From an uncultured Bacteroides sp. (GTDB lineage: Bacteria; Bacteroidota; Bacteroidia; Bacteroidales; Bacteroidaceae), in the NCBI RefSeq assembly GCF_963676325.1, contig NZ_OY781099.1, positions 3,224,001-3,288,000 on the forward strand: 64,000 nucleotides of DNA. Direction: 5' to 3'. Positions 36,154 to 44,765 of the stretch are shown here, one piece after another. Position 1 is the stretch's first letter, and each line of letters opens with the position of its first letter. Both the position numbers and the translations under genes were made by a program. The notes beneath the pieces were generated by a model. The model was not told where the DNA came from. It searched no databases and worked only from the letters and a program-made list of their open reading frames with translations.

Positions 36154-37368
36154 TCAATAAGTCATTAAAAAATCCCTTATAAACACATGCTTTATTCCTT
36201 CATAGCTGTTCCCACGAAAATCATCTTCACTAACTACAATTTTGGGGTAGTTATCCTGAACTTTAAGCAGGTTGCCAAATTCCCGTTCAATCGTTGTTTC
36301 GCTATCCAGCTTTAAGGTTACTTGCACATAAAGCTTCTCTGCCCCCTTCTCACAAACAAAATCAATTTCCGAGGAACCAGACACACCCACTTTTATAGTA
36401 TACCCCCGATATAGAAGATGATTATAAACAATATTTTCAAGAATCTTAGCTCTGTCTTGCAAGTGGTACCCGATAATAATATTTCTGACACCCATGTTCT
36501 CGAAATAATACTTCTCACCAATTTCAAAGAAACGTTTACCAACCAAATCATACCTTCCCACCCTGTGAATCAGGAATGCATTTGTCAGGTATTCCACATA
36601 ATGCTGGATTTGGTTGACAGAAATCTGAGTCTGTTGTGATTTCAGGTAATCACTGATATTCTTTGCTGAAAACAGCGAACCGATATTTTCCGAAAGAAAC
36701 TGAATAAGCTTTTCCAGGAAAACAGTATTCCGAAGATTGTAACGACTCACCACATCCCGGAACACGATGGTTGAATAGATACTCTTCAGATATTCATTGG
36801 CCACATCATCATTCAGTTCCAGATTAATCAAATAAGGTAATCCTCCATATCTGGTATATAAATCATAGCTTGCAGCATTATTTTCCAGTTCATGAAACTG
36901 GAGAAACTCAGTATACGCTAAACTATACACTTTAAACTCCACATACCTGCCACTTAAGTAGGTAGCCAGTTCGCCCGAAAGCAGCCTGGCATTGCTTCCC
37001 GTTATATAAATATCATTGCTTTCATCCAGCAACAAAGAGCGCAGGGCCTTTTCAAACTCCGCTATATCCTGAATCTCATCAATAAAGATATAATTGCGCA
37101 CCCCTTCTTTTCTATTAGCAAGAATATAATTGTTCAAATCCACAGCCGTTCGCATAAAGTCGAATTCCATATCCTCCCGGTTAATATAAATTATATGAGC
37201 ATCAGATTCCTCGCTCTGCACTTGTTCCATCAACTGAAACAACAAATAGCTTTTCCCCACGCGCCGTTGACCCGTCAATACTTTAATCAGCGGTTTTCTC
37301 ATAAACGGAACAATACGTGCTATATAGCCGTCCCTCTTTTTAATAGTCTTAGGAATTTTCATCTTCAA
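36154..37368 (-). CDS. AAA ATPase with DUF4143 domain
   Basis: 404 residues. Walker A GQRRVGKS at about 34-41, Walker B YIFIDEIQDI at about 97, sensor TGSNARLLSG, then a winged-helix linker and a C-terminal DUF4143 region with SSEIDFVCEKGAEKLYVQVT, similar to the PD-(D/E)xK nuclease fold. Such ATPases are common and variable in copy number in Bacteroides genomes; proposed roles range from mobile-element and toxin-like functions to unknown. It is enclosed by repeat loci V and VI. Start could also be the ATG two codons later. Confidence 0.83.
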   Translation of the reverse strand: MKMKIPKTIKKRDGYIARIVPFMRKPLIKVLTGQRRVGKSYLLFQLMEQVQSEESDAHIIYINREDMEFDFMRTAVDLNNYILANRKEGVRNYIFIDEIQDIAEFEKALRSLLLDESNDIYITGSNARLLSGELATYLSGRYVEFKVYSLAYTEFLQFHELENNAASYDLYTRYGGLPYLINLELNDDVANEYLKSIYSTIVFRDVVSRYNLRNTVFLEKLIQFLSENIGSLFSAKNISDYLKSQQTQISVNQIQHYVEYLTNAFLIHRVGRYDLVGKRFFEIGEKYYFENMGVRNIIIGYHLQDRAKILENIVYNHLLYRGYTIKVGVSGSSEIDFVCEKGAEKLYVQVTLKLDSETTIEREFGNLLKVQDNYPKIVVSEDDFRGNSYEGIKHVFIRDFLMTY

Positions 37369-37499
37369 AAGTTTAATCTATAATTAAAACAACAACAAAT
37401 ATAAGCAATAGTTTTAAGTATAACTAAAACTATTGCATTTTTACATAAAAGTTTTAAGTATACTTTAAACCTACTGTTAAAAGCGAGCAAAGCAACGGT

Positions 37500-38424
37500 T
37501 TACTACTCCAAGTTTGTATCTTTTGCAATCTTGGCTTGCAGTCGCTTTTTAAATTCAATTCACTTTTAACTTCACTTTTAACTTCACTTTTAACTTCACT
37601 TTTAACTTCACTTTTAACTTCACTTTTAACTTCACTTTTAACTTCACTTTTAACTTCACTTTTAACTTCACTTTTAACTTCACTTTTTCTTTTCCCTTGA
37701 CGGAAAAGAAACAAAAGGTCAAGGCTGCATATTCTGCGCTACTACGTTCTTCCGTTTCGCTAAAGAAAAAGAACTCGCTGCGCTCAAACAGCTTTTTCTT
37801 TTTAACGCTACACTACATCTCTCCGCTTTACGCTACGAATATGAGGCCGGTCATCTTTCGCTCGCTTTGCATTGCTGTTGGTGTATCCCAGCAGCTATGT
37901 TAATACAATAATGCGTCACTAAAACGAATAAAGTAAAATGTAACTAACAAAAAAAGAAGTACGACAGTTACTTCCCCTCCCCCCCTAAAGCCGAGCGAAG
38001 CAACGGCTACCTGCTCCCAAGCACCACTAAAGCAGGGACACCAGCAGGACCGGCCTCATGGATTTTGCGTAAAGAAATTATGCGTAATGGAGCGTTAAGA
38101 AGGGGCGACTGTTTGAGCGAAGCGAGTTTGAGCACCTTCAGCGGAATGCAGCATAATTTTAGCAAAATACGTGCAGCCTTGAACTTTTGTTTCTTTTGGT
38201 TCAAGCCAAAAGAAAAGAGAACAGACGATAGCAAGCAAGATTGCAAAAACAAAAACTGGCCTCATGGATTTTGCGTAAAGAAATTATGCGGAATGGAGCG
38301 TTAAGAAGGGGCGACTGTCTGAGCGAAGCGAGTTTGAGCACCTTCAGCGAAATGAAGCATAATTTTAGCAAAATACGTGCAGCCTTGAACTTTTGTTTCT
38401 TTTGGTTCAAGCCAAAAGAAAAGA
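37500..38424. repeat. Dispersed structured repeat, locus VI (A, B1, B2)
   Basis: Leader box 37520-37545, then a 12 bp minisatellite, then arm A 37683-37853 (CCCTTGACGG head), centre 37854-38045, inverted arm B1 38046-38218, a reversed leader box (38230-38250) and a second inverted arm B2 38256-38424. This fills the gap between the divergent ATPase (start 37368) and the gene at 38480. The sequence 37369-37499 is unique and AT-rich, and may hold the ATPase promoter. Confidence 0.85.
37561..37687. repeat. 12 bp minisatellite, ten perfect copies
   Basis: CACTTTTAACTT is repeated ten times without error from 37561 to 37680, followed by a partial CACTTTT. It replaces the normal leader-head junction (AATTCTTAACTGTCC) of the dispersed repeat and probably expanded from it by slippage. 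On the minus strand it encodes a Lys-Ser-Glu-Val repeat, but no real gene is indicated. Confidence 0.95.
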
Positions 38425-38479
38425 GAATTATCCGAACACAAAGATCTCTAGCTTTGCAAAGAAATCAAAAAAAACAATC

Positions 38480-38803
38480 ATGATTAAAAGAAAACAAAAG
38501 AAAAAGAGATTGAGTGCTAGTGAAATTACCGCAAAAGTAAACAGAATAAGAAAAGTATTGGAAGAAGAGTTTGGAACCATCAACTGGGAGGGTACAAAAA
38601 GTGAGTTCGGAGATATCATTGCCAATCTGATTGACAAAGAGTTAATCACTCATAGCAAGGGTACGGACTCCTATCATTTCGGGATTATTATGGCATGCTT
38701 TATCAACATAAAACGGGCCAATGGGAAGAGAGAAAACCTTAAACACACTGCTATTTATGATGCCATCAAGATAGGTAAATCAAATATAAACAGTGAGAAA
38801 TAA
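38480..38803 (+). CDS. Small basic protein, RteC-C-terminus-like
   Basis: 107 residues from the ATG at 38480; the frame opens earlier (38393) inside the repeat and that part is rejected. The N-terminus is highly basic (MIKRKQKKKRLSASEI). The segment INWEGTKSEFGDIIANLIDK, followed by ITHSKGTDS and IIMACFINIKRANGKREN, recalls the C-terminal domain of the conjugative-transposon regulator RteC (W-x-G-x-K-x-x-L-x-E-L-I). It may be a DNA-binding regulator, but the similarity is from memory and partial. It precedes the VirE-like gene by 113 bp on the same strand. Confidence 0.55.
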   Translation: MIKRKQKKKRLSASEITAKVNRIRKVLEEEFGTINWEGTKSEFGDIIANLIDKELITHSKGTDSYHFGIIMACFINIKRANGKRENLKHTAIYDAIKIGKSNINSEK

Positions 38804-38916
38804 GCATGTTACAAAATAATCAGAAATGCCGTATTTTAAGAAGAAAAAAGAAGTTTACTTTGTTGCATCCTAACCAGATTAAACTATTTACTAATTTTTA
38901 ACAAAAGGAAATACAG

Positions 38917-41124
38917 ATGAAAAACACCTGTAAGATGAGTTACATCATCAACCATTCTAAACTAGTATCTGAGATCACCATGGAAGAAGCCGTGGCCGAG
39001 ATCAGGAGTGACAAACACCAAGCAAAGACTCTCGAGATCAGGCGGTTCAGTGATGCCGGCGATGTGGAGGGTGCCAACAGGGTGAAGGGAACGCTGCCGG
39101 GCTTTACGCCCGCCGGCACCTTCCTGGGTAGGCGAAAGGCCGATTGCATCAACGGACATACCTCTTTTATCGTGCTCGATGTGGATGGCGTGGCACCGGA
39201 GCTATTTGGTGAGATATGCCGTAAACTTGAGGCCGACGTGCATACTCATGTGCGCTACACCAGTCCCAAGCGGGGAGTAAAGATCATTGTGCGCGGCGAA
39301 CCGCTGGAGATTGCAGATAGCTGCACCCAGCAACAGCGGTCAGAGATTATCAAGGAGTATCACTCCCGCCTGTTCCGTTCACTGGTGCCCTATTACGAGG
39401 AACTTATCGGGGTAAAGATTGATGTGTCGGGCAGCGACCTGCCGCGTATCACCTACCTGTGTCACGACCCCGAAGTGTATCACAACCCCGAATCGGTAGC
39501 TTTTGTGGTACCTACGGACGCCACAGCCACATGGCGGTGCACGCCTGCCACCCGCACAGCCGTGCCGAGAGCAGAAAATCTCAATGCATCAATGAGTCTG
39601 CAAAGTGATGACACCACGGAGGAGGGTAATAGGGGCAAGAAAAAGGGCGATAAGGTGAAAAAGTCTTTCCTGATGCTGTTTCGCGCATTAGAGATGCAGC
39701 TGGGCAAGGTGAAGAACTATGAGCCTGGCAACCGCAACAACTACCTCTACTCCCTGGCATGCAAGTGCAACGAGGCCGGTATTGAGGAAGAATCCCTGCT
39801 TGCGCTGATGGCCAACAGCTATCCCGATATCAGCCTCGACGAGATTGATTCCATTGTAGCCAGTGCTTACAGCAAAACGGAGAGCCATGGCATCCATCCG
39901 CTGTCCAAGCCCGCCATTCGTGTACTCTATGCACAGTGCTACCTCAATGAGCGGTATGAATTCCGGTTCAACGAAATCAAGAGTCTGCTGGAGTATCGCA
40001 CGAAAGAGCCCGATGCAGAGTTTGAACTGATTGACGACCGCATCAGGAACTCCCTTTGGGTAGAGCTCTCCGAGCGTGGATCAGAGTGTTCGGCAGATCA
40101 GCTCTTCTCCATCCTCAACTCCAGCTTCAGCAAGCAGTACAACCCATTGAAAGACTACCTCGGGAATCTTCCGCCGTGGGACAAGAAAGACCACATCGCC
40201 CTTTTTGCCAGCAGAGTGAAGACCACCTGCCAGGACTATTGGGAAAAGTGTCTCAAAAAATGGCTCTGTTCCATGGTGGCAGCAGTTATCCACCCAAATG
40301 TGCAGAACCACACCGTGATTATCCTCGACGGAAAGCAGAGTATAGGTAAAACCACCTTTGCCCGCAGCATCCTTCCGCCCGTGCTCAAGGATTACTATTG
40401 TGAGGACAGAATCAACACCGAGAGCAAGGACGACATGATCAAGGTGTACCAGAGTCTTATTATCAACACCGAGGAGGTAGACACAATGAGTGGACGAGAG
40501 CTGAACCAGTACAAGGCGCTCATCACCCGCTCCACCATAAACATACGTCTGCCCTATGAGCGTACCATGAAAGTGCGCAAGCGCCTGGCCTCGTTTATGT
40601 GCACCACCAATAATCATGATATCCTGACCGACGAAACCGGCAACCGTCGTTTCCTTTGCTTCGAGGCACTAAGCTTCGACAATGAGAGTATTATTGATTA
40701 TGAACAGCTCTATGCACAGATCATGCACCTGCTGGTGGTAGAAAAGTACAGACACTGGTACACCAAGGAAGAAAGTGTGATTATCAACAAGCACAACGAA
40801 GGCTTCACCCAGAAAAGCATAGAAGAAGAGTATATCTGGGTCAACCTACGCATTCCCCGTGGTGCCGATGACGTATCTTACCTCACAGCAAGTGAAATAT
40901 GCGAAATCTTTAACAAAAGAAACGGTCTAAACATCTGCCACGCATCAAAGGTAGCCATTGGCCGGGCAATGAAAAAGATTGGTTACAATTTCATCACCTG
41001 CTCGGGAGGAACCGTGAAGCACATGGTTCACGTAATTAATTTCGAGGAAGTGACGCTCAACAAGCGCATTCCCGACGAAAAAGAGAAAGAGCCCGATGGT
41101 GTTCAGCAAAAATTAGAGTTGTAA
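38917..41124 (+). CDS. VirE-family primase/ATPase (BT4734-like N-terminus plus VirE domain)
   Basis: 735 residues. Residues 1-200 form a BT4734/primase-like domain (SFIVLDVDGV, then HVRYTSPKRGVKIIVRG, then DVSGSDLPRITYLCHD). A helical PriCT-like part follows (NRNNYLYSLACKCNEAGIEE). The VirE helicase-like domain contains LGNLPPWDKKD, Walker A GKQSIGKTTFARS, Walker B LIINTEEVD and CTTNNHDILTDETGNRRFLC. Such proteins are frequent in Bacteroides near capsule loci, next to DUF4248, HU and amidase genes, as here, and may derive from phage or mobile-element replication genes. GC content is higher than in the neighbours. Confidence 0.85.
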   Translation: MKNTCKMSYIINHSKLVSEITMEEAVAEIRSDKHQAKTLEIRRFSDAGDVEGANRVKGTLPGFTPAGTFLGRRKADCINGHTSFIVLDVDGVAPELFGEICRKLEADVHTHVRYTSPKRGVKIIVRGEPLEIADSCTQQQRSEIIKEYHSRLFRSLVPYYEELIGVKIDVSGSDLPRITYLCHDPEVYHNPESVAFVVPTDATATWRCTPATRTAVPRAENLNASMSLQSDDTTEEGNRGKKKGDKVKKSFLMLFRALEMQLGKVKNYEPGNRNNYLYSLACKCNEAGIEEESLLALMANSYPDISLDEIDSIVASAYSKTESHGIHPLSKPAIRVLYAQCYLNERYEFRFNEIKSLLEYRTKEPDAEFELIDDRIRNSLWVELSERGSECSADQLFSILNSSFSKQYNPLKDYLGNLPPWDKKDHIALFASRVKTTCQDYWEKCLKKWLCSMVAAVIHPNVQNHTVIILDGKQSIGKTTFARSILPPVLKDYYCEDRINTESKDDMIKVYQSLIINTEEVDTMSGRELNQYKALITRSTINIRLPYERTMKVRKRLASFMCTTNNHDILTDETGNRRFLCFEALSFDNESIIDYEQLYAQIMHLLVVEKYRHWYTKEESVIINKHNEGFTQKSIEEEYIWVNLRIPRGADDVSYLTASEICEIFNKRNGLNICHASKVAIGRAMKKIGYNFITCSGGTVKHMVHVINFEEVTLNKRIPDEKEKEPDGVQQKLEL

Positions 41125-41168
41125 AACGCTAATAAGAAGCTGTTAAAAATCGGTTCTCAGAGAATCAG

Positions 41169-41320
41169 GAATGGGGTACAATGGGATATAATTATATCTT
41201 TCTTATAAACTTTCATGAAAAAAAATAATAAGGAACTCCTTTATATAGGGAAACATACTAATAATAAAAATCAGAGAAGTTATAGGAATATACCCAATTA
41301 TACCCCACCGTACCCCATTC
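41169..41320. other. Long-range inverted repeat after the VirE-like gene
   Basis: GAATGGGGTAC at 41169-41179 is exactly complementary to GTACCCCATTC at 41310-41320, with 130 bases between, about 45 bases after the VirE-like stop. The enclosed DNA is AT-rich and itself partly self-complementary (ATATAATTATAT). It may fold in the 3' end of the transcript; no gene lies in 41125-41723. Confidence 0.5.
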
Positions 41321-41523
41321 TAATAGTTCAAAGAACGTCCGGTCTACATTACCCATTGAAATAATGTAAACCGAATTCAGGAACAAGAAATTACCGTAAA
41401 TTCCATTTAGGAATAAGAAAAATAGTGTATGCTAATCTAGTAATAACGACTAAAACGGCTAACCTATTTCAGGAAATTACAAGAATATAATTATTTGATT
41501 ATCAGACGACTAGAAAAGTCAAA

Positions 41524-41562
41524 AAAGTCCCGCCTGCTTTTTCAAAAACCAGGCGGGACTTT
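41524..41562. terminator. Strong GC hairpin with repeated AGGCGGGA words
   Basis: AAGTCCCGCCTG (41525-41536) pairs perfectly with CAGGCGGGACTT (41550-41561), loop of 13. Two further copies of GCAGGCG(G/A) follow at 41570-41580 and 41595-41602, each able to pair with the same left arm. This lies between the convergent VirE-like and DUF4248 genes. A terminator for either strand is likely, though the T-tracts are weak. Confidence 0.55.
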
Positions 41563-41723
41563 CAAAAAAGCAGGCGGGAGTTTGAGAGAAAGCAGGCGAG
41601 CCTTTTTAAGCCCTCCAACGAGCAGTGATTTTTTCCACGAAAAAACGTCCGGATAAGCCATACATACCCCTTAAAAAGGCTACAGTAAAAAAGCAAACCC
41701 TACGCAGAGTTTACGAATGCAAA

Positions 41724-41954
41724 TCAAGGTTCCCCCAGATAGCGGGTGATCACCGCCACCTCCAGCGGCGTAAGTATTTTGCAGGACTTTTTGTACCCCA
41801 ACTCCATTAAATCACGATATAAACGCTCATTACGCACAATCCACCGCATCAGCGTACGCAACGCCTCTCGCACACACATCTCCGGATTATACATCAAAGC
41901 CAGATCCGCCTTTCCATAACTCCGAACCTTAAATTCCGATAATTTTTCTTCCAT
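41724..41954 (-). CDS. DUF4248 family protein
   Basis: 76 residues: FKVRSYGKADLALMYNPEMC, then REALRTLMRWI, then LTPLEVAVITRYLGEP at the end. This matches the DUF4248 family, small proteins usually coded divergently from an HU-like gene and next to VirE-like genes in Bacteroides. The function is unknown; a regulatory DNA-binding role is sometimes assumed. A divergent partner HU gene lies at 42827, with repeat locus VII inserted between them. Confidence 0.83.
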   Translation of the reverse strand: MEEKLSEFKVRSYGKADLALMYNPEMCVREALRTLMRWIVRNERLYRDLMELGYKKSCKILTPLEVAVITRYLGEP

Positions 41955-42045
41955 AAATTAACATTGATTACTCAGTAAATATACTGATTTTTAACGAAAT
42001 AGCCAAACGAATTATTATTTTTATGTTGATTTAGTTTGCTCTATT

Positions 42046-42703
42046 TTTCTCTTTTCTTTTGCCTTCTTTCTCTTTTCTTTTGCCTTGATGCAATCTTCTC
42101 TTTTCTTTTGCCTTGACGCAAAAGAAACAAAAGGTCAAGGCTGCACGATCTACGCTACTCCATGGAGTGTTTCCGCTTAACGCTACGATCATGAGGCCGG
42201 TTCTATTTCGCTTGCTTTGCATTGCTTGTTGGTGTACCACTAACTACTAAATTATCTTTTTAATCGTCATTCCCTCAACTAATAAAGTAAAGTGTATGTA
42301 ATCAATAACGAAAAGAAGTAGTACAGTTACCCCCCCCAAGTCGAGCGAAGCGACGGTTACCTGCTCCAAAACACCACCCGACAACCGCCACCAGCAGGAC
42401 CGGCCTCATGGATTTTGCGTTAAGAAATTATGCGGAATGGAGCGTGAAGAAGGGGCGACTGTTTGAGCGAAGCGAGTTTGAGCCCCTTCAGCGGAATGCA
42501 GCATAATTTTAGCAAAATACGTGCAGCCTTGAACTTTTGTTTCTTTTGGTTCAAGCCAAAAGAAAAGAAGAACGTTAAGAAGGGGCGACTGTTTGAGCGA
42601 AGCGAGTTTGAGCACCTTCAGCGGAATGAAGCATAATTTTAGCAAAATACATGCAGCCTTGAACTTTTGTTTCTTTTGGTTCAAGCCAAAAGAAAAGAGA
42701 AAA
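42046..42703. repeat. Dispersed structured repeat, locus VII (short A arm, two B arms)
   Basis: Three incomplete heads (42046-42098), then an intact head at 42099-42140 followed by a much shortened arm A (to about 42205). In it the inner hairpin is reduced to the palindrome ACTCCATGGAGT, with outer stem CACGATC/GATCATG. Centre 42206-42398, inverted arm B1 42399-42568, and a truncated inverted arm B2 42570-42703 beginning at AACGTTAAGAAGG. It separates divergent DUF4248 and HU genes. Confidence 0.82.
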
Positions 42704-42768
42704 GACCATTAAAGACCCAATGCTACCACTACCCTCCACGAACGTGTGCCCCGCGCAAGGCCAGGTAG

Positions 42769-42776
42769 TATCTTTG
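42769..42776 (+). promoter_or_regulatory. Promoter -7 box for the HU-like gene
   Basis: TATCTTTG fits TAnnTTTG and lies 50 bases before the ATG at 42827. No clear -33 TTG; the upstream 40 bases are GC-rich. Confidence 0.55.
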
Positions 42777-42826
42777 TAAGGCAATAAAGAAACAGTATTA
42801 TTATTAATTAAAACCCAAAAAAGCTT

Positions 42827-43264
42827 ATGGCAGTAAAATTTTCAGTAGTTGCAAAAAAGAACCCTTCACGAATCACAGAACCCGCAAAATTCTATGCCCA
42901 AGCACAAGGCTATGGCGAAATGTCCTTCGACCTCATCTGTAAAGACGTTGACAGCCGATGTACCGCAACAAGAGCGGACGTAGCAGCCGTTCTTAACGCA
43001 TTGATCACCACAATGGAGCTATCGATGGTCAAAGGCGAGATCATCCGTCTGGGCGATTTCGGAACGTTTCAGGTAGCGCTTAGCAGTGCCGGAGCAGCAA
43101 CCGAGAAAGAGTTTCACAGCTCCATGATCAAGAAATCGCGTATCGCGTTCCGTCCGGGCAAGTTGTTAACCAACATGTTGAAAACCCTGGATTACTCACA
43201 AGTAGCCAAGCTGCCAGTCAAGACAGCCGCGTCAGCAACACCGGAAGCACCCGCAGGTGCCTAA
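42827..43264 (+). CDS. HU-family DNA-binding protein
   Basis: 145 residues. The beginning AVKFSVVAKKNPSRI and the segments KGEIIRLGDFGTFQVALSS and KSRIAFRPGKLLTNMLKTL fit the HU/IHF-like histone fold of Bacteroidetes, where the arm is altered and a low-complexity Ala/Pro/Thr tail follows (TAASATPEAPAGA). Usually found with an amidase gene downstream, as here. It probably binds DNA without strong sequence preference. Confidence 0.87.
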   Translation: MAVKFSVVAKKNPSRITEPAKFYAQAQGYGEMSFDLICKDVDSRCTATRADVAAVLNALITTMELSMVKGEIIRLGDFGTFQVALSSAGAATEKEFHSSMIKKSRIAFRPGKLLTNMLKTLDYSQVAKLPVKTAASATPEAPAGA

Positions 43265-43297
43265 TCACATCAGTTCACCAAACACAAAGTAAAAACA

Positions 43298-43579
43298 ATG
43301 AAAGTAATCAATCAGCTAATTAGCCTGGTAGGCATGCTCCTCCCCTTTCTGAAGAAGAAAGACGCCAAGGAGATGCAAGAGTTCACCGAACTGGTAAAGG
43401 GCCAGTTCGACTACCTGATGGAGCAGGTAACCCGTTTTGAGACCGATTATTTCGAGCTCTCCGAGAAGGTGAGACAGATGTATCAGGAGATAATCACCCT
43501 CAACGCCCGCCTTAGCGAGTCACTGAAGCAGCAATGCGTGGTGCCCGCCTGCGCCGGACGAACACAAACACCCCGGTAA
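43298..43579 (+). CDS. Small helical protein between HU and amidase genes
   Basis: 93 residues, beginning MKVINQLISLVGMLLPFLKK, with a hydrophobic N-terminal helix followed by a coiled-coil-like stretch (EQVTRFETDYFELSEKVRQM). No family recognised. Its position between the HU and amidase genes, three bases before the amidase ATG, and its hydrophobic-plus-coiled-coil layout resemble a phage holin or spanin-like accessory, but that is speculative. The last residues (CAGRTQTPR) are read in a GC-rich stretch. Confidence 0.68.
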   Translation: MKVINQLISLVGMLLPFLKKKDAKEMQEFTELVKGQFDYLMEQVTRFETDYFELSEKVRQMYQEIITLNARLSESLKQQCVVPACAGRTQTPR

Positions 43580-43581
43580 CC

Positions 43582-44031
43582 ATGAGAGAGATCAACCTGC
43601 TAGTGATACACTGCACCGCCACGCGCTCCAACCTACCCTTTACCCAGGCCGACCTTGAGCGAAGCCACAGGGAAAGAGGCTTCAACGGCATAGGTTACCA
43701 TTACTACATCCGCCGGGATGGCAGTATAAAGAGTACCCGTCCGCTGGACAAAGTCGGAGCGCACGCCAAAGGCTACAATGCCCACAGCATAGGTATATGT
43801 TACGAAGGTGGCCTCAATGCCCAGGGAAAACCGGCAGACACCCGTACTGAGTGGCAACGCCACTCCCTCCGTGTGCTGCTCCTCACCCTACTCAGGGATT
43901 ACCCGGGCAGTAAGATCGTTGGTCACCGCGATCTCAGTCCTGATCTTGATGGTGATGGTGTTATTGAGTCTCATGAGTGGTTGAAATTCTGTCCCTGCTT
44001 TAATACAGCAGAGTACAGCTCTCTGAAATAG
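43582..44031 (+). CDS. N-acetylmuramoyl-L-alanine amidase (amidase_2, phage lysozyme-like)
   Basis: 149 residues from the ATG at 43582 (MREINLLVIHCTATRSNLPF); the frame also opens at 43534 within the previous gene. Zinc-binding and catalytic features of the T7-lysozyme type are visible: His in VIHCTAT, YHYYIRRDGSI, GICYEGG, then GHRDLSPD and the Cys in KFCPCF. There is no signal peptide, as in phage-derived members. It cleaves the amide between MurNAc and L-Ala. A strong terminator begins at the stop codon. Confidence 0.9.
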   Translation: MREINLLVIHCTATRSNLPFTQADLERSHRERGFNGIGYHYYIRRDGSIKSTRPLDKVGAHAKGYNAHSIGICYEGGLNAQGKPADTRTEWQRHSLRVLLLTLLRDYPGSKIVGHRDLSPDLDGDGVIESHEWLKFCPCFNTAEYSSLK

Positions 44032-44074
44032 AAAAATCCCCGTTACCATTGATTTGTTGGTAATGGGGATTTTT
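44032..44074. terminator. Bidirectional rho-independent terminator
   Basis: AAAAATCCCCGTTACCA (44032-44048) pairs with TGGTAATGGGGATTTTT (44058-44074) over 17 positions with a single G-T wobble, loop of nine. The A/T ends supply a T-tract on both strands. It directly follows the amidase stop. Confidence 0.85.
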
Positions 44075-44089
44075 GTGCTTCTATAATCC

Positions 44090-44760
44090 TTTTTTAACTG
44101 TCCTTTTCTTTTTGTTTGATGCAATTGTCTGTTCTTTTGCCTTGACGCAAAAGAACCAAAAAGTCAAGGCTGCACGTATTTTGCTAAAATTATACTCCAT
44201 TCCGCTGAAGGGACTCAAACTCGCTTCGCTCAAACAGTCGCCCCTTCTTTACGCTCCATTACGCATAATTTCTTCACGCAAAATCCATGAGGCCAGTCCT
44301 TCTGGTTCCTGAGCGAGCTGCGGTGGTGGACCAATTAGCTTTGCTGCGCTCGCTTGTCACTTCGTGACGGTTCTTTTCGCTTGACTCGGCTGAGCCATGC
44401 TCGCCGGTTTTTTGGGCGTTTTATCAATGCTTTGTCCACTCTTAAAAGCCAGAACTGGGTGAAGTGGTTCCTCACAAAACACAGTAAAGACAAAGCTGAC
44501 CACCAAACCACCAAGAAGCAGCTACCCCAAGCCGAGCAAAGCAAAGGCTAACTACTCCAAGACACCACCAAAGCAGGGAAGCCAACAAGACCGGCCTCAT
44601 ATTCGTAGCGTAAAGCGGAGAGATGTAGTGTAGCGTTAAAAAGAAAAAGCTGTTTGAGCGTAGCGAGTTCTTTTTCTTTAGCGAAACGGAAGAACGTAGT
44701 AGCGCAGAATATGCAGCCTTGACTTTTTGTTTCTTTTGCGTCAAGGCAAAAGAAAAGGAC
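44090..44760. repeat. Dispersed structured repeat, locus VIII (direct-repeat partner of locus IX)
   Basis: Here the order is reversed: B-type arm forward 44131-44300, centre 44301-44587, A-type arm inverted 44588-44760, ending five bases from the ATPase stop. The centre has an extra segment (GTCACTTCGTGAC hairpin near 44357-44369) also seen at loci IX and X. The whole 670 bp is repeated nearly unchanged at 46217-46887 in the same orientation. The inverted A head here is the GCCTTGACGC form. Confidence 0.88.
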
Positions 44761-44765
44761 AGTTA

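Noticed and set aside
37561..37687. CRISPR array
   Set aside because: The unit is 12 bp with no spacers; no cas genes are in the window. The 26 bp tandem at 6898 also lacks spacers.
37454..37714. 86-codon frame with a Lys-Ser-Glu-Val repeat
   Set aside because: It is simply the 12 bp minisatellite read on the minus strand.
40081..40617. 178-codon minus-strand frame inside the VirE-like gene, and other long antisense frames (49522-50115, 57806-58288)
   Set aside because: Shadows of GC-rich coding sequence; the opposite frames carry clear conserved domains.
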